Below are positions 17,495-25,609 of a stretch of 64,000 nt of DNA, one piece after another. How positions within the stretch are numbered: the first letter of the stretch is position 1; the number at the start of each line of letters is the position of its first letter. Origin of the DNA: an uncultured Acidimicrobiaceae bacterium (GTDB lineage Bacteria > Actinomycetota > Acidimicrobiia > Acidimicrobiales > RAAP-2); NCBI GenBank assembly GCA_903894295.1, contig CAITPI010000054.1, positions 1-64,000 on the forward strand. Direction: 5' to 3'. The notes beneath the pieces were generated by a model that was not told where the DNA came from, ran no database searches, and worked only from the letters and a program-made list of their open reading frames with translations. The position numbers were made by a program, and so were the translations under genes.

Positions 17495-19008
17495 GCACGC
17501 CGGTCCGAGACGAGGACGGCATCGACACCGGGGCCATTGCGCTCAAGGTCTTCAAGAAGCAGATCACCCTGATCCCCCTGTTGGGCCTGATCTATTTCAG
17601 TGTTTCGGGCGGACCCTACGGACTGGAGAACGCCATCTCCTCCTCGGGGCCGGGCATGGCGATGCTTCTCATCATCGTGGTGCCGGTCATCTTCGCCATA
17701 CCGTGCGCCCTGATGAACGCCGAACTGGGCTCGGCTCTCCCACTGGAAGGCGGCTACTACTACTGGGTCAAGGTGGCGATGGGCAACTTCTGGGCCTTCG
17801 TCGAGGGCCTCAGTTCCTGGTTCACGTCGTTTCTCGACACGGCCCTGTATCCGGTGCTGTTCGTGGACTACCTGGCCACCTGGTTCCCCGGTGTGGCCCG
17901 GGGCCAACATGTGCTCTTCAGTGCATTCAACGGCAACTTCTCCATCGACCTCCACTGGGCCATCACGCTGGCGTTCATGGCTCCGCTTGCCTACCTGAAC
18001 GCCCGGGGCGCCAAGGTGGTGGGGGAGACCTCCTCGGTTCTCACCGTGGTCATCCTCGCCCCGTTCGTGGTGCTGACGGGCCTCGGCTTGTGGAAGATCC
18101 TCTCCACCTCGGGTGTGCATCCCCTTCACCCTTTCGTTCTTTCCGGCCAGTCCAAGTTCAGTGCCTTCAGCGCCGGCCTGGCCGTGGTGATCTGGAACTA
18201 TGTGGGCTTCGACTCGATCTCGACGGCGAGCGAGGAGATCGTCCGGCCCAAGCGGAACTATCCGCTGGCACTGGCCATCTCGATCCCCCTGATCATGATG
18301 TCCTACCTGTTGCCACTCCTGGCTTCGCTGGCTTCGGGTCTCCACCACAACAACCTGACGGCCTGGACCGACGGCGACTTCGCCAATGCCGCCGGTCTGC
18401 TGGGCGGTTCGTGGCTGAAGGCAGCGATCATCGGCGGCGCCATGTTGGCCCAGGTCGGACTGTTCTCGTCGTTGTTGATGTCGGGATCCCGGGTGCCGGC
18501 CGTGATGGCCGCCGACCGTTACCTGCCCGAGTCGCTGGCCCGCACGAATCCCCGGTTCGGGACCCCGGTGGTGGCGATCGTGGTGTCGTGCGCGGCCTTC
18601 GCCGTGTTCTGCGCGTTGAACTTCCAGACCCTGCTTGATGCCGACATCATCCTGGGACTCGGTGCGTTGGGGCTCGAGTTTGTGGCGTTCCTGATCCTGC
18701 GGGGCAAGTTCCCCCAGATGGCCCGGCCGTATCGGGTGCCCGGCGGATGGATCGGGGCCATCGTGATCACTCTGCTCCCGCTCCTGGTGTCGGGGGCCAT
18801 GATCTGGAGCACCTTCACCGGAGAGGCTGCCGCATTCTGGATTGGCGTCATCGGCTTCCTGCTGAGTGCCGCCCTGTTCTGGCCCGCCAAATGGTTCATC
18901 AAGCGGAACCACCCCGATGCCGAGATGGATCTCATGGGGGTTGACCTCGGCCCGGGCGTCGATGTGGCCGCCATCGTCGAGAACCGGGTGCCGGCCCGGG
19001 TGGGTTGA
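17467..19008 (+). CDS. APC-superfamily amino acid permease
   Basis: About 12 TM segments; LIYFSVSGGPYGLENAISSSGPG...; start 17467 or 17491. Confidence 0.88.
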   Translation: MGSGRSARMSTPVRDEDGIDTGAIALKVFKKQITLIPLLGLIYFSVSGGPYGLENAISSSGPGMAMLLIIVVPVIFAIPCALMNAELGSALPLEGGYYYWVKVAMGNFWAFVEGLSSWFTSFLDTALYPVLFVDYLATWFPGVARGQHVLFSAFNGNFSIDLHWAITLAFMAPLAYLNARGAKVVGETSSVLTVVILAPFVVLTGLGLWKILSTSGVHPLHPFVLSGQSKFSAFSAGLAVVIWNYVGFDSISTASEEIVRPKRNYPLALAISIPLIMMSYLLPLLASLASGLHHNNLTAWTDGDFANAAGLLGGSWLKAAIIGGAMLAQVGLFSSLLMSGSRVPAVMAADRYLPESLARTNPRFGTPVVAIVVSCAAFAVFCALNFQTLLDADIILGLGALGLEFVAFLILRGKFPQMARPYRVPGGWIGAIVITLLPLLVSGAMIWSTFTGEAAAFWIGVIGFLLSAALFWPAKWFIKRNHPDAEMDLMGVDLGPGVDVAAIVENRVPARVG

Positions 19009-19024
19009 GCCCGGAGCACAACGC

Positions 19025-19252
19025 TCACCCGTCGCTTGGAGTGGTGTCCGGACCGGCTGCGTTCTTCAGCCCGAAACGGAGAGGTCCGGCCTGCGAGGCA
19101 AGGACGGCGGCCTGTGGTCGGAACAGTTCGGGGTGGCGTTCGGCGCCGATCGCGAGTGCTTCCTCCGGATCGAACGCGTCGATCTCTTCGGCGTGGAAGT
19201 CGGGCCGGCCCATCCGTCCCCAGGTGACGATGAAACAGTGGAGTGTGGCCAC
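19025..19252 (-). CDS. hypothetical small protein (75 aa)
   Basis: MATLHCFIVTWGRMGRPDFHAEEIDAFDPEEALAIGAERHPELFR..., acidic and non-repetitive. Confidence 0.45.
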   Translation of the reverse strand: MATLHCFIVTWGRMGRPDFHAEEIDAFDPEEALAIGAERHPELFRPQAAVLASQAGPLRFGLKNAAGPDTTPSDG

Positions 19253-19277
19253 GGAGCGATGCTACCGGCGGGATGGA

Positions 19278-19319
19278 CGCGACAACGGCCGCACCCCGAA
19301 GGATGCGACCGTTGTCGCG
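19278..19319 (-). terminator. hairpin with UUCG tetraloop downstream of sodN
   Basis: Minus strand: CGCGACAACGG-T-CGCATCC-TTCG-GGGTGCG-G-CCGTTGTCGCG; 11-bp outer and 7-bp inner stems. Confidence 0.65.
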
Positions 19320-19351
19320 AGGCCGGAAGGACCGTCCTCAGCGAGGAGGAA

Positions 19352-19768
19352 CTACTTCTTGGACTCCCAGAACATGGTGTCGATGTCGGCGATCTCGGCC
19401 AGCAGGCGGTCCGCCACGGCGACATCGCCGGTCTTCTTGCACTCGCCGGCCGTCTTGGTGGCCTTCCAGAACTTGTCGTGCAGGTCGGGGAAACGCTCGA
19501 GGTGCTCGGGCTTGAAGTAGTCGGTCCACAGCACCCAGAGGTGGTGCTTGACCAACTCGCAGCGCTCTTCCTTGATGATGGCCGCCCGGGTCAGGAACGA
19601 CGGATCCTCGGACGCATTGGCCTTTTCCATGGTGGCCTTGACGGACTCGGCCTCGATGCGGGCCTGAGCCGGGTCGTAGACGCCACAGGGAAGGTCGCAG
19701 TGGGCGTGCACCGTGGTCGGAGCAGCGATGTGGTCCATCAGGTCGAGAAGGCGGTCAACGATGCGCAT
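19352..19768 (-). CDS. sodN: nickel-containing superoxide dismutase precursor
   Basis: Nickel hook HCDLPCGVY after the 22-aa propeptide MRIVDRLLDLMDHIAAPTTVHA; KHHLWVLWTDYFKPEHLERFPDLHDKFWKATK. Confidence 0.96.
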   Translation of the reverse strand: MRIVDRLLDLMDHIAAPTTVHAHCDLPCGVYDPAQARIEAESVKATMEKANASEDPSFLTRAAIIKEERCELVKHHLWVLWTDYFKPEHLERFPDLHDKFWKATKTAGECKKTGDVAVADRLLAEIADIDTMFWESKK

Positions 19769-19828
19769 GAATGAACTCCTGGCTTCTGGCCGGGGCCGAC
19801 GGTCCCGGGCGTCTGGTACAAGTGGGGC

Positions 19829-20308
19829 GTGACACCCGACCCTCTCACTGTATCCAGCCACGGAAGCAGGCGTGACCGGAGCAGGGGGAGGAGTGTCGTC
19901 GTCAGCGTGGCGGCCGTTCTGGCCGCTCTCCTCGTTTGGTTGCGGCGGGGCCACCCGCCGGTCCGTCGGGTCGAGGTTCACGGCGTCTCGATGGCCCCGA
20001 CGCTGTTGCCCGGTGATCGTCTTCTGGTGTGTCGCTGGCCGGTCCGCATCGGGGATCTGGTTGCCGTGTCCGATCCGCGCGCACCGGCCCGGGTGCTGGT
20101 CAAGCGCATCGCAGACCGGGATGAACGGGGTTTTTGGCTGCTCGGGGATGCACCGGACGAGAGTACGGACAGTCGCACGTTCGGATGGGTGGAGCCGGGC
20201 CAGGTACTGGGAAAGGTGGTCTATCGCTATGGACCGGCGCACCGCTCCGGGTCCCTGGTGGGAACCCGGGCGCCAACGCCCGGGGTGGGCGAGTACGATT
20301 CCCGGTGA
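19829..20308 (+). CDS. sodX: Ni-SOD maturation protease, S24/S26 signal-peptidase-like
   Basis: VEVHGVSMAPTLLPGDRLLVCRW (Ser), RVLVKRIADRD (Lys), GDAPDESTDSRTFGWV; divergent neighbour of sodN. Confidence 0.9.
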   Translation: MTPDPLTVSSHGSRRDRSRGRSVVVSVAAVLAALLVWLRRGHPPVRRVEVHGVSMAPTLLPGDRLLVCRWPVRIGDLVAVSDPRAPARVLVKRIADRDERGFWLLGDAPDESTDSRTFGWVEPGQVLGKVVYRYGPAHRSGSLVGTRAPTPGVGEYDSR

Positions 20309-20847
20309 TGGAAAGCCACAAGGAAGACCTCGCCCGAATTCTGGTTCCTACGTATCTCGACGGGATCGATGACCTGCCACTTGACGAGATCCGCGCCAAG
20401 CGCAGCGAGTGTCAGCAGATCGAGGTGGCGCTGTCGTACCTGCGCCGGTTGATACAGGGCCGACTCGACATCGTCTTTGCCTACGTCGCCCAGGCCGAGA
20501 ATGGCGAGACGCTTGAACTGGCGAACGTTGTGGACGACCTGCCGGGCATCCTCACCGCCGGTACCGGCTCCCGCGGGGCTGGCCGGCTCCCCCTGCTGCT
20601 GGCGCCGGACACCGAGGACTACCATCTCACCAGCGAACTCGACGCCATTCTCGGAGCCGACGAGATTGTCTCTCTGCCCGGCCGCGACCTGGCGGAGCTG
20701 CAGGATCTGGCGACCCGGTTGAGTGTCCTTGAAAAGCAGGTGTCGGCCGAGCGCCGTGGTCTGCACGAGCGGATCGATACCCTTCAGGCCGAGTTGGTGG
20801 ACCGTTACAAGTCCGGGCGGGCGTCGGTGGACGGCCTGCTGGCATGA
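20308..20847 (+). CDS. rsiG: RsiG-like anti-sigma factor (c-di-GMP-binding coiled-coil type)
   Basis: EVALSYLRRLIQGRLD fits E(X3)S(X2)R(X3)Q(X3)D exactly (nt 20422-20469); EKQVSAERRGLHERID fits with Q->H (nt 20731-20778). Confidence 0.75.
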   Translation: MESHKEDLARILVPTYLDGIDDLPLDEIRAKRSECQQIEVALSYLRRLIQGRLDIVFAYVAQAENGETLELANVVDDLPGILTAGTGSRGAGRLPLLLAPDTEDYHLTSELDAILGADEIVSLPGRDLAELQDLATRLSVLEKQVSAERRGLHERIDTLQAELVDRYKSGRASVDGLLA

Positions 20848-21266
20848 CGCCGTCGACGAGAAGTGACGGCCCGGGCCTCGGAGAGTTGCCGGAACGTCTG
20901 AACGACCTCGGCACCTTCATCCGGGAACAGCGGGCCTCGGCCCGCCTGTCCCTCCGGCGGCTGTCGGAACTGGCGGGCATCTCGAATCCGTACCTGAGCC
21001 AGATCGAACGGGGACTTCGGCGCCCGTCGGCCGAGATCCTGCAACAGATTGCCAAGGCCCTTCGCATCTCGGCCGAGACCCTCTACGTGCAGGCGGGCAT
21101 TCTGGACCGGCCGGACGGTGACACCGACCTGACCCGGCACATCTTCGCCGATGCCCACCTGACCGAGGAGCAGCGTCAGGCCCTGATCAGGATCTATCTG
21201 TCGTTCCGGAACGAGAACGAGAACGAGGCCGCCCAGGGCGTGCGGGTGTCGGGCGCGGAGGTCTGA
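20844..21266 (+). CDS. XRE-family HTH transcriptional regulator
   Basis: LGTFIREQRASARLSLRRLSELAGISNPYLSQIERGLRRPSAEILQQIAKALRISAETLYVQAGIL; ATG overlaps the upstream stop. Confidence 0.9.
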   Translation: MTPSTRSDGPGLGELPERLNDLGTFIREQRASARLSLRRLSELAGISNPYLSQIERGLRRPSAEILQQIAKALRISAETLYVQAGILDRPDGDTDLTRHIFADAHLTEEQRQALIRIYLSFRNENENEAAQGVRVSGAEV

Positions 21267-21337
21267 CCTTTTCCGTTCCGCCGTCGGGTTGCCCACCGGC
21301 TTCGGAACACGACCTTGGCCGTTAGGATCGAAACCGC

Positions 21338-22591
21338 ATGCAGCGCCTGGCCGTCCTCTCGTTTCATACCTCGCCGCTGGCCCAGCCCGGCACCGGCGAC
21401 GGCGGCGGGATGAACGTCTACGTCCGGGAACTGTCGTCCGCGCTGGCCCGGGCCGGAGTCACCTGCGACGTCTTCACCCGGGCGTGGTCGGACGACCTTC
21501 CCGGGTTCATCGACATCGAGCCGGGCTTTCGGGTGCACCACATCCCGGCCGGCCCGTTGGCGCCCGTCGACAAGGAGGAACTGCCCGGACTGGTCGGCGC
21601 CTTCACCGACGGAGTGCTTGCAGCCATGGAGAAGGTGCAGGCCTCGGAGGGAACGAACTACGAGGCGGTGCACGCCAACTACTGGCTGAGTGGGGTCGCC
21701 GGCCATTACCTGAAACACGAGTTGAACCTGCCGTTGGTGTCGACGTTCCACACCCTTGACCGGGTGAAGGCCGAATCGGGCCTGAGTGAACAGGAGACGT
21801 TGGCCTCGTACCGGCGGGCCGAGGAAGAGGCGGCGGTGATCCGGTGTTCGGACACGGTACTGGCGTCCTGCTCGGTTGAAGCGAGTCAGATCGTCGAGCT
21901 CTACGGCGCCGACCCCAGCCGGTTGCGCATCGTGGCTCCCGGCGTGGACCATGCCTTCTTCGGCCCGGGTGACCGATCCCAGGCCCGACGCGCCATCGGC
22001 CTGGCCGAAGGCGGACCACTGCTGCTGTTCGTCGGCCGGTTGCAGCCCCTCAAGGGGGCGACGGTGGCCGTCCGGGCCCTGGCTGAGGTCCGACAGCGGC
22101 ATCGAGATGCCCAGTTGGTGATGGTGGGTGGTCCGAGTGGACCCCAGGGCGAAGACGAGGTCTTCCGGATCGCCGAACTCGTCAGAGAACTCGGTCTCGC
22201 GTCGGCGGTGACCCAGGTGCCGCCGCGTCCCCATGAGCTGCTGTCTTCCTACTACCGGGCCGCCGATGTGGTGCTGGTGCCCAGCCGCTCGGAGTCGTTC
22301 GGACTGGTTGCCCTCGAGGCTGCCGCCTGTGGCACGCCGGTCGTGGCCAACGACGTGGGCGGCCTGCAGAGTCTGGTCGATCCCGGCCGGACGGGATTTC
22401 TGGTGGACGGTCAGGATCCCGGCCAGTTCGCCCGGCGGGTGCACGAGATCCTCGACGATCCGTTGTTGGCCGGCCAACTGGGTTCCGGGTCGGTCCTGCG
22501 GGCCCGGCGCTACACCTGGTCGCACGCGGCCGAGTTGCTGTTGGAAATCTACGCCGACCTCACGGCCGGGCGATTGGTGGAGTGCTCATGA
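21338..22591 (+). CDS. mshA: D-inositol-3-phosphate glycosyltransferase (mycothiol biosynthesis)
   Basis: GDGGGMNVYVRELSSALARAGVTCDVFTR, HANYWLSGVAGHYLKHELNLPLVSTFHTLDRVKAE, SRSESFGLVALEAAACGTPVVANDVGGL. Confidence 0.93.
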   Translation: MQRLAVLSFHTSPLAQPGTGDGGGMNVYVRELSSALARAGVTCDVFTRAWSDDLPGFIDIEPGFRVHHIPAGPLAPVDKEELPGLVGAFTDGVLAAMEKVQASEGTNYEAVHANYWLSGVAGHYLKHELNLPLVSTFHTLDRVKAESGLSEQETLASYRRAEEEAAVIRCSDTVLASCSVEASQIVELYGADPSRLRIVAPGVDHAFFGPGDRSQARRAIGLAEGGPLLLFVGRLQPLKGATVAVRALAEVRQRHRDAQLVMVGGPSGPQGEDEVFRIAELVRELGLASAVTQVPPRPHELLSSYYRAADVVLVPSRSESFGLVALEAAACGTPVVANDVGGLQSLVDPGRTGFLVDGQDPGQFARRVHEILDDPLLAGQLGSGSVLRARRYTWSHAAELLLEIYADLTAGRLVECS

Positions 22592-23100
22592 GCGATGAAT
22601 GGTCGGGCCTGCTGGGTGATGACGAGCGGGAGACGGTCTGCTCGGTGATCGACGCCTGGGCGGCTAGGGAGTTCGCCGCCGGTGGCGCACTGGTCGCGGT
22701 GGACCGTCAGCCTGGCGGTGACCCGGTGACCGGGGCGCCCCGCTGGTACCTGCGGATGAAAGGGGAGGAGAAGGAGTTCGTCACGGTGTGGCTGACGTTG
22801 CGTCAACGTACGCTCCATCACGAGACCCAGTTCATGCCGTTCCCCGAGACCAACATCGAAGCCACCTGGCAGTACCTGATGAAGAAGAACGCCGATCTCA
22901 TGGGGATGTCCTTCGCACTCGGCCCGGAAGATGCGGTCTACCTGATCGGACGGGTACCGGTCGGCCGGATCAGCGAGGACGAACTGGACCGCATCATGGG
23001 TGCATCGCTGGCGTACACCGACGAGTGCTTTCCCACCGCCATGCAACTGGGCTACGAGGGCCGCTATCGGCGGCGAACGGCTGCCGAGCGAGCCTCGTGA
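22588..23100 (+). CDS. YbjN-domain protein
   Basis: Downstream of mshA; WYLRMKGEEKEFVTVWLTLRQRTLHHETQFMPFPE...WQYLMKKNADLMGMSFALGPEDAVYLIGRVP. Confidence 0.8.
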   Translation: MSDEWSGLLGDDERETVCSVIDAWAAREFAAGGALVAVDRQPGGDPVTGAPRWYLRMKGEEKEFVTVWLTLRQRTLHHETQFMPFPETNIEATWQYLMKKNADLMGMSFALGPEDAVYLIGRVPVGRISEDELDRIMGASLAYTDECFPTAMQLGYEGRYRRRTAAERAS

Positions 23101-23130
23101 AACCCGGGACCCGCTGGTAGCGTTTTCCCT

Positions 23131-23922
23131 GTGCGTCCCAAACTGTTGATGGTCGGCGGAGGAAAGATGGGCACCGCCCTGCTCGGTGGCCTCGTTTCGG
23201 CCGGCTGGGCGCCGGTGGGCGAACTCGCGGTCTGTGATCCCGATTCCGGGGCGCGGGAGCGGTTGCTGGCGGAGTTCCCGGGCGTGACGGTGACCGATCT
23301 TCCGGTCGAGGCCGAGGGTGTCGTTCTGGCCGTGAAGCCGGATGTGGCCGAGAGCGTCCTGCGTGCCCTGGCCGCAGTGGGCAACCGTCGGGTGCTCTCG
23401 ATCGTGGCCGGACTGGCCACCGCCCGGTTGGAGGCGGCCATGGAACCGGGCGCAGTGGTGGTCCGGGCGATGCCCAACACTCCGGCCCTGATCGGGGCAG
23501 GCGTGTCCGGGCTGTCTGGTGGTTCGGCCGCCACTTCGGCCGATCTGGCCTGGGCCGAGGAGATCCTCGGCCAGGTCGGTTCGGTGATCCGGCTGCCGGA
23601 GCGCTATCTGGACGCCCTGACCGCCGTATCCGGCTCGGGACCGGCGTACGTCTTCTTCATGGCCGAAGCGCTGATCGAAGGTGGGGTCCATGCCGGCCTG
23701 CCCCGGGACGTCAGCCGGAAACTGGTACTCGAGACGATCCTTGGGGCCGCCCGGATGATGACCGAAACCGGTGACGATCCGGCCCTGCTGCGCGAAGCCG
23801 TGACCTCGCCGGGAGGCACAACGGCGGCGGCGCTGCGCACCCTCGAGTTCAAGGCGGTGCGGTCGGCCTATCTGGAAGCGGTGATGGCGGCCACCGAACG
23901 CTCGCGTCAACTGGGCCGGTGA
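23131..23922 (+). CDS. proC: pyrroline-5-carboxylate reductase
   Basis: LLMVGGGKMGTALLGGLVSAGW..., VRAMPNTPALIGAGVSGLSGG, TAVSGSGPAYVFFMAEALIEGGV. Confidence 0.95.
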   Translation: MRPKLLMVGGGKMGTALLGGLVSAGWAPVGELAVCDPDSGARERLLAEFPGVTVTDLPVEAEGVVLAVKPDVAESVLRALAAVGNRRVLSIVAGLATARLEAAMEPGAVVVRAMPNTPALIGAGVSGLSGGSAATSADLAWAEEILGQVGSVIRLPERYLDALTAVSGSGPAYVFFMAEALIEGGVHAGLPRDVSRKLVLETILGAARMMTETGDDPALLREAVTSPGGTTAAALRTLEFKAVRSAYLEAVMAATERSRQLGR

Positions 23923-24620
23923 GTCGGTTGGGAGGATCCCGGGCGAACTCGTGGTTCGCCGCCGGCCTCGTCGCACTGGTGGCGTTGACCGTCACCTCGT
24001 GCGCATCGGGCAACGCGCACCACCACCTGCCGACCACGACCCTCACGTATCCGACCACCCCCTCGGGCCCGACGACCACGACGTCACCTCCGCCGGTGCT
24101 CCGGTCGGTTCTCGAACCACGCCTTCTGACGCTGTCGTCTTTCCCTGCCGGCTGGACCAGCGATTCGGCCGCCGGGGCCGCCGACACGACCGGCTCGCCG
24201 GCCTGCGTTCAGGATCCCGTGCTGATGAAGGGCTCGCTGGCCAGTTTGTCGTCGGTCTTTACCGGTCCCACCCCACCCACCCCGCCGGATGCGGCGGTGC
24301 AGGCCGTAGGACTGTTCGCCAACAACGCCCAGGCGGTCGCCTCGGTCAAGTTCGAACATCAGGTCACCTACACCTGTGATGCCAACCTCACCGGTGTCTC
24401 CATGGCCATCGTTGCGGTACCCAGTCCGACCCAGCAACGCGATGGCTATGCCCGGCAACTGGTCTTCACCAAGGGGACGGGCCGGGCCATTGTCGACGAG
24501 TTCTATGCCATCAACGGACGCCTGGCCACCGCGCTGGTGTGGAAGACCTCGTCGACCGACACCACGGCGTTCACCTCGGCGATGAACGCCGCCTACAGCC
24601 TGCTGGGCTCAGCCGGCTGA
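23919..24620 (+). CDS. secreted lipoprotein-like protein with 'L.LS..P.GW' domain
   Basis: Signal peptide and lipobox VALTVTSCASG; RLLTLSSFPAGWTSDSAAG. Confidence 0.6.
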   Translation: MSRLGGSRANSWFAAGLVALVALTVTSCASGNAHHHLPTTTLTYPTTPSGPTTTTSPPPVLRSVLEPRLLTLSSFPAGWTSDSAAGAADTTGSPACVQDPVLMKGSLASLSSVFTGPTPPTPPDAAVQAVGLFANNAQAVASVKFEHQVTYTCDANLTGVSMAIVAVPSPTQQRDGYARQLVFTKGTGRAIVDEFYAINGRLATALVWKTSSTDTTAFTSAMNAAYSLLGSAG

Positions 24621-24698
24621 CCTGTCCGGGATCCTCCCCGATGGCGTCACCGGCGGTTTTGCCCGGCATCGAGGCGCCAATGCTCCTACGATTCACGC

Positions 24699-25472
24699 AT
24701 GGCGCCCGGAGAAACCGATGCTTCCGGCCTGACGGCGGACGTTGATGTGACCGAAGAAGGAGTGCGGGAACAGGGCGTCTCTCCCCGTCGGATTCCCCAG
24801 GCGACGGTGGTGCGACTGCCGACCTACCGGCGCCTGCTGGAAGAGTTCGGACGCTCCGGTCTCTCCACGATCTCCTCGGAGATGCTGGCCGCCGCCGCCC
24901 ACATGAATGCCGCCAAGGTGCGCAAGGACCTCTCGCTTCTCGGATCGTTCGGCACCCGGGGCTCGGGTTATGACCGCGATTTCCTGATCGGCCAGATCGA
25001 CCTGGCACTCGGTCTGGACCGCGTCTGGCCGGTGGTCATCGTGGGGATGGGAAATCTCGGCCGGGCCCTGGCCAACTCGACCCGGTTCGCCGGGCAGAAC
25101 TTCGAAGTCGTCGCCATGCTGGACGCGGACCCGGACCTGGTCGGCCAGGAAGTGGCCAACGGGGTGATCCGGCCGTTCGGGGAGCTTGGCGCCATAGCCT
25201 CCAGTCGGCCGCTTGCCATCGGCGTCGTCACCACCCCGGCCGACGTCGCCCAGGATGTGGCCGACCAGTTGGTGGCGGCCGGCGTCCACAGCCTGCTGGT
25301 GTTCGCTCCCCGGGTGATCGACGTCCCCCGCGGCGTCATGGTGCGCTACGTGGACCTCGGTATTGAACTCCAGGTGATGAGTTTCTACCAGTCCCGCCGG
25401 GAACGTCAGGGAGAGGATCACGACATGGCGGTCCTCGGATCGGTCGGCCTCGCCGGACCCCCCGGGGACTGA
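24699..25472 (+). CDS. rex: redox-sensing transcriptional repressor Rex
   Basis: IPQATVVRLPTYRRLLEEF...AAAHMNAAKVRKDLSLLGSFGTRGSGYDRDFLI; Rossmann VIVGMGNLGRALAN. Confidence 0.96.
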   Translation: MAPGETDASGLTADVDVTEEGVREQGVSPRRIPQATVVRLPTYRRLLEEFGRSGLSTISSEMLAAAAHMNAAKVRKDLSLLGSFGTRGSGYDRDFLIGQIDLALGLDRVWPVVIVGMGNLGRALANSTRFAGQNFEVVAMLDADPDLVGQEVANGVIRPFGELGAIASSRPLAIGVVTTPADVAQDVADQLVAAGVHSLLVFAPRVIDVPRGVMVRYVDLGIELQVMSFYQSRRERQGEDHDMAVLGSVGLAGPPGD

Positions 25473-25501
25473 CGTTTGGCGGCCACCGGGGGGCAACTGC
25501 C

Positions 25502-25609
25502 TAGAATGGGGGGCGCCGTCAGAGTGGGAACGAGTGGAGGGACCACTTGTCGCAGCGGTAAAGGACGACCGGTCGCCGTGGGAGAAGAAACCCAGATGCA
25601 GGTGATGGC
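25502..25609 (+). promoter_or_regulatory. candidate promoter and about 100-nt leader of hemA
   Basis: -10-like TAGAAT (25502-25507) then an uncoded leader with AGTGG-aggga-CCACT and GGG-agaagaaa-CCC hairpins. Confidence 0.4.

Noticed and set aside
19769-19828. Nur (nickel) operator between sodN and sodX
   Set aside because: No TTGCAA-type dyad visible in the 60-bp intergenic region.
25508-25609. Known riboswitch (cobalamin, c-di-GMP-I, glycine, ZTP)
   Set aside because: None of the diagnostic conserved core sequences could be found by eye.
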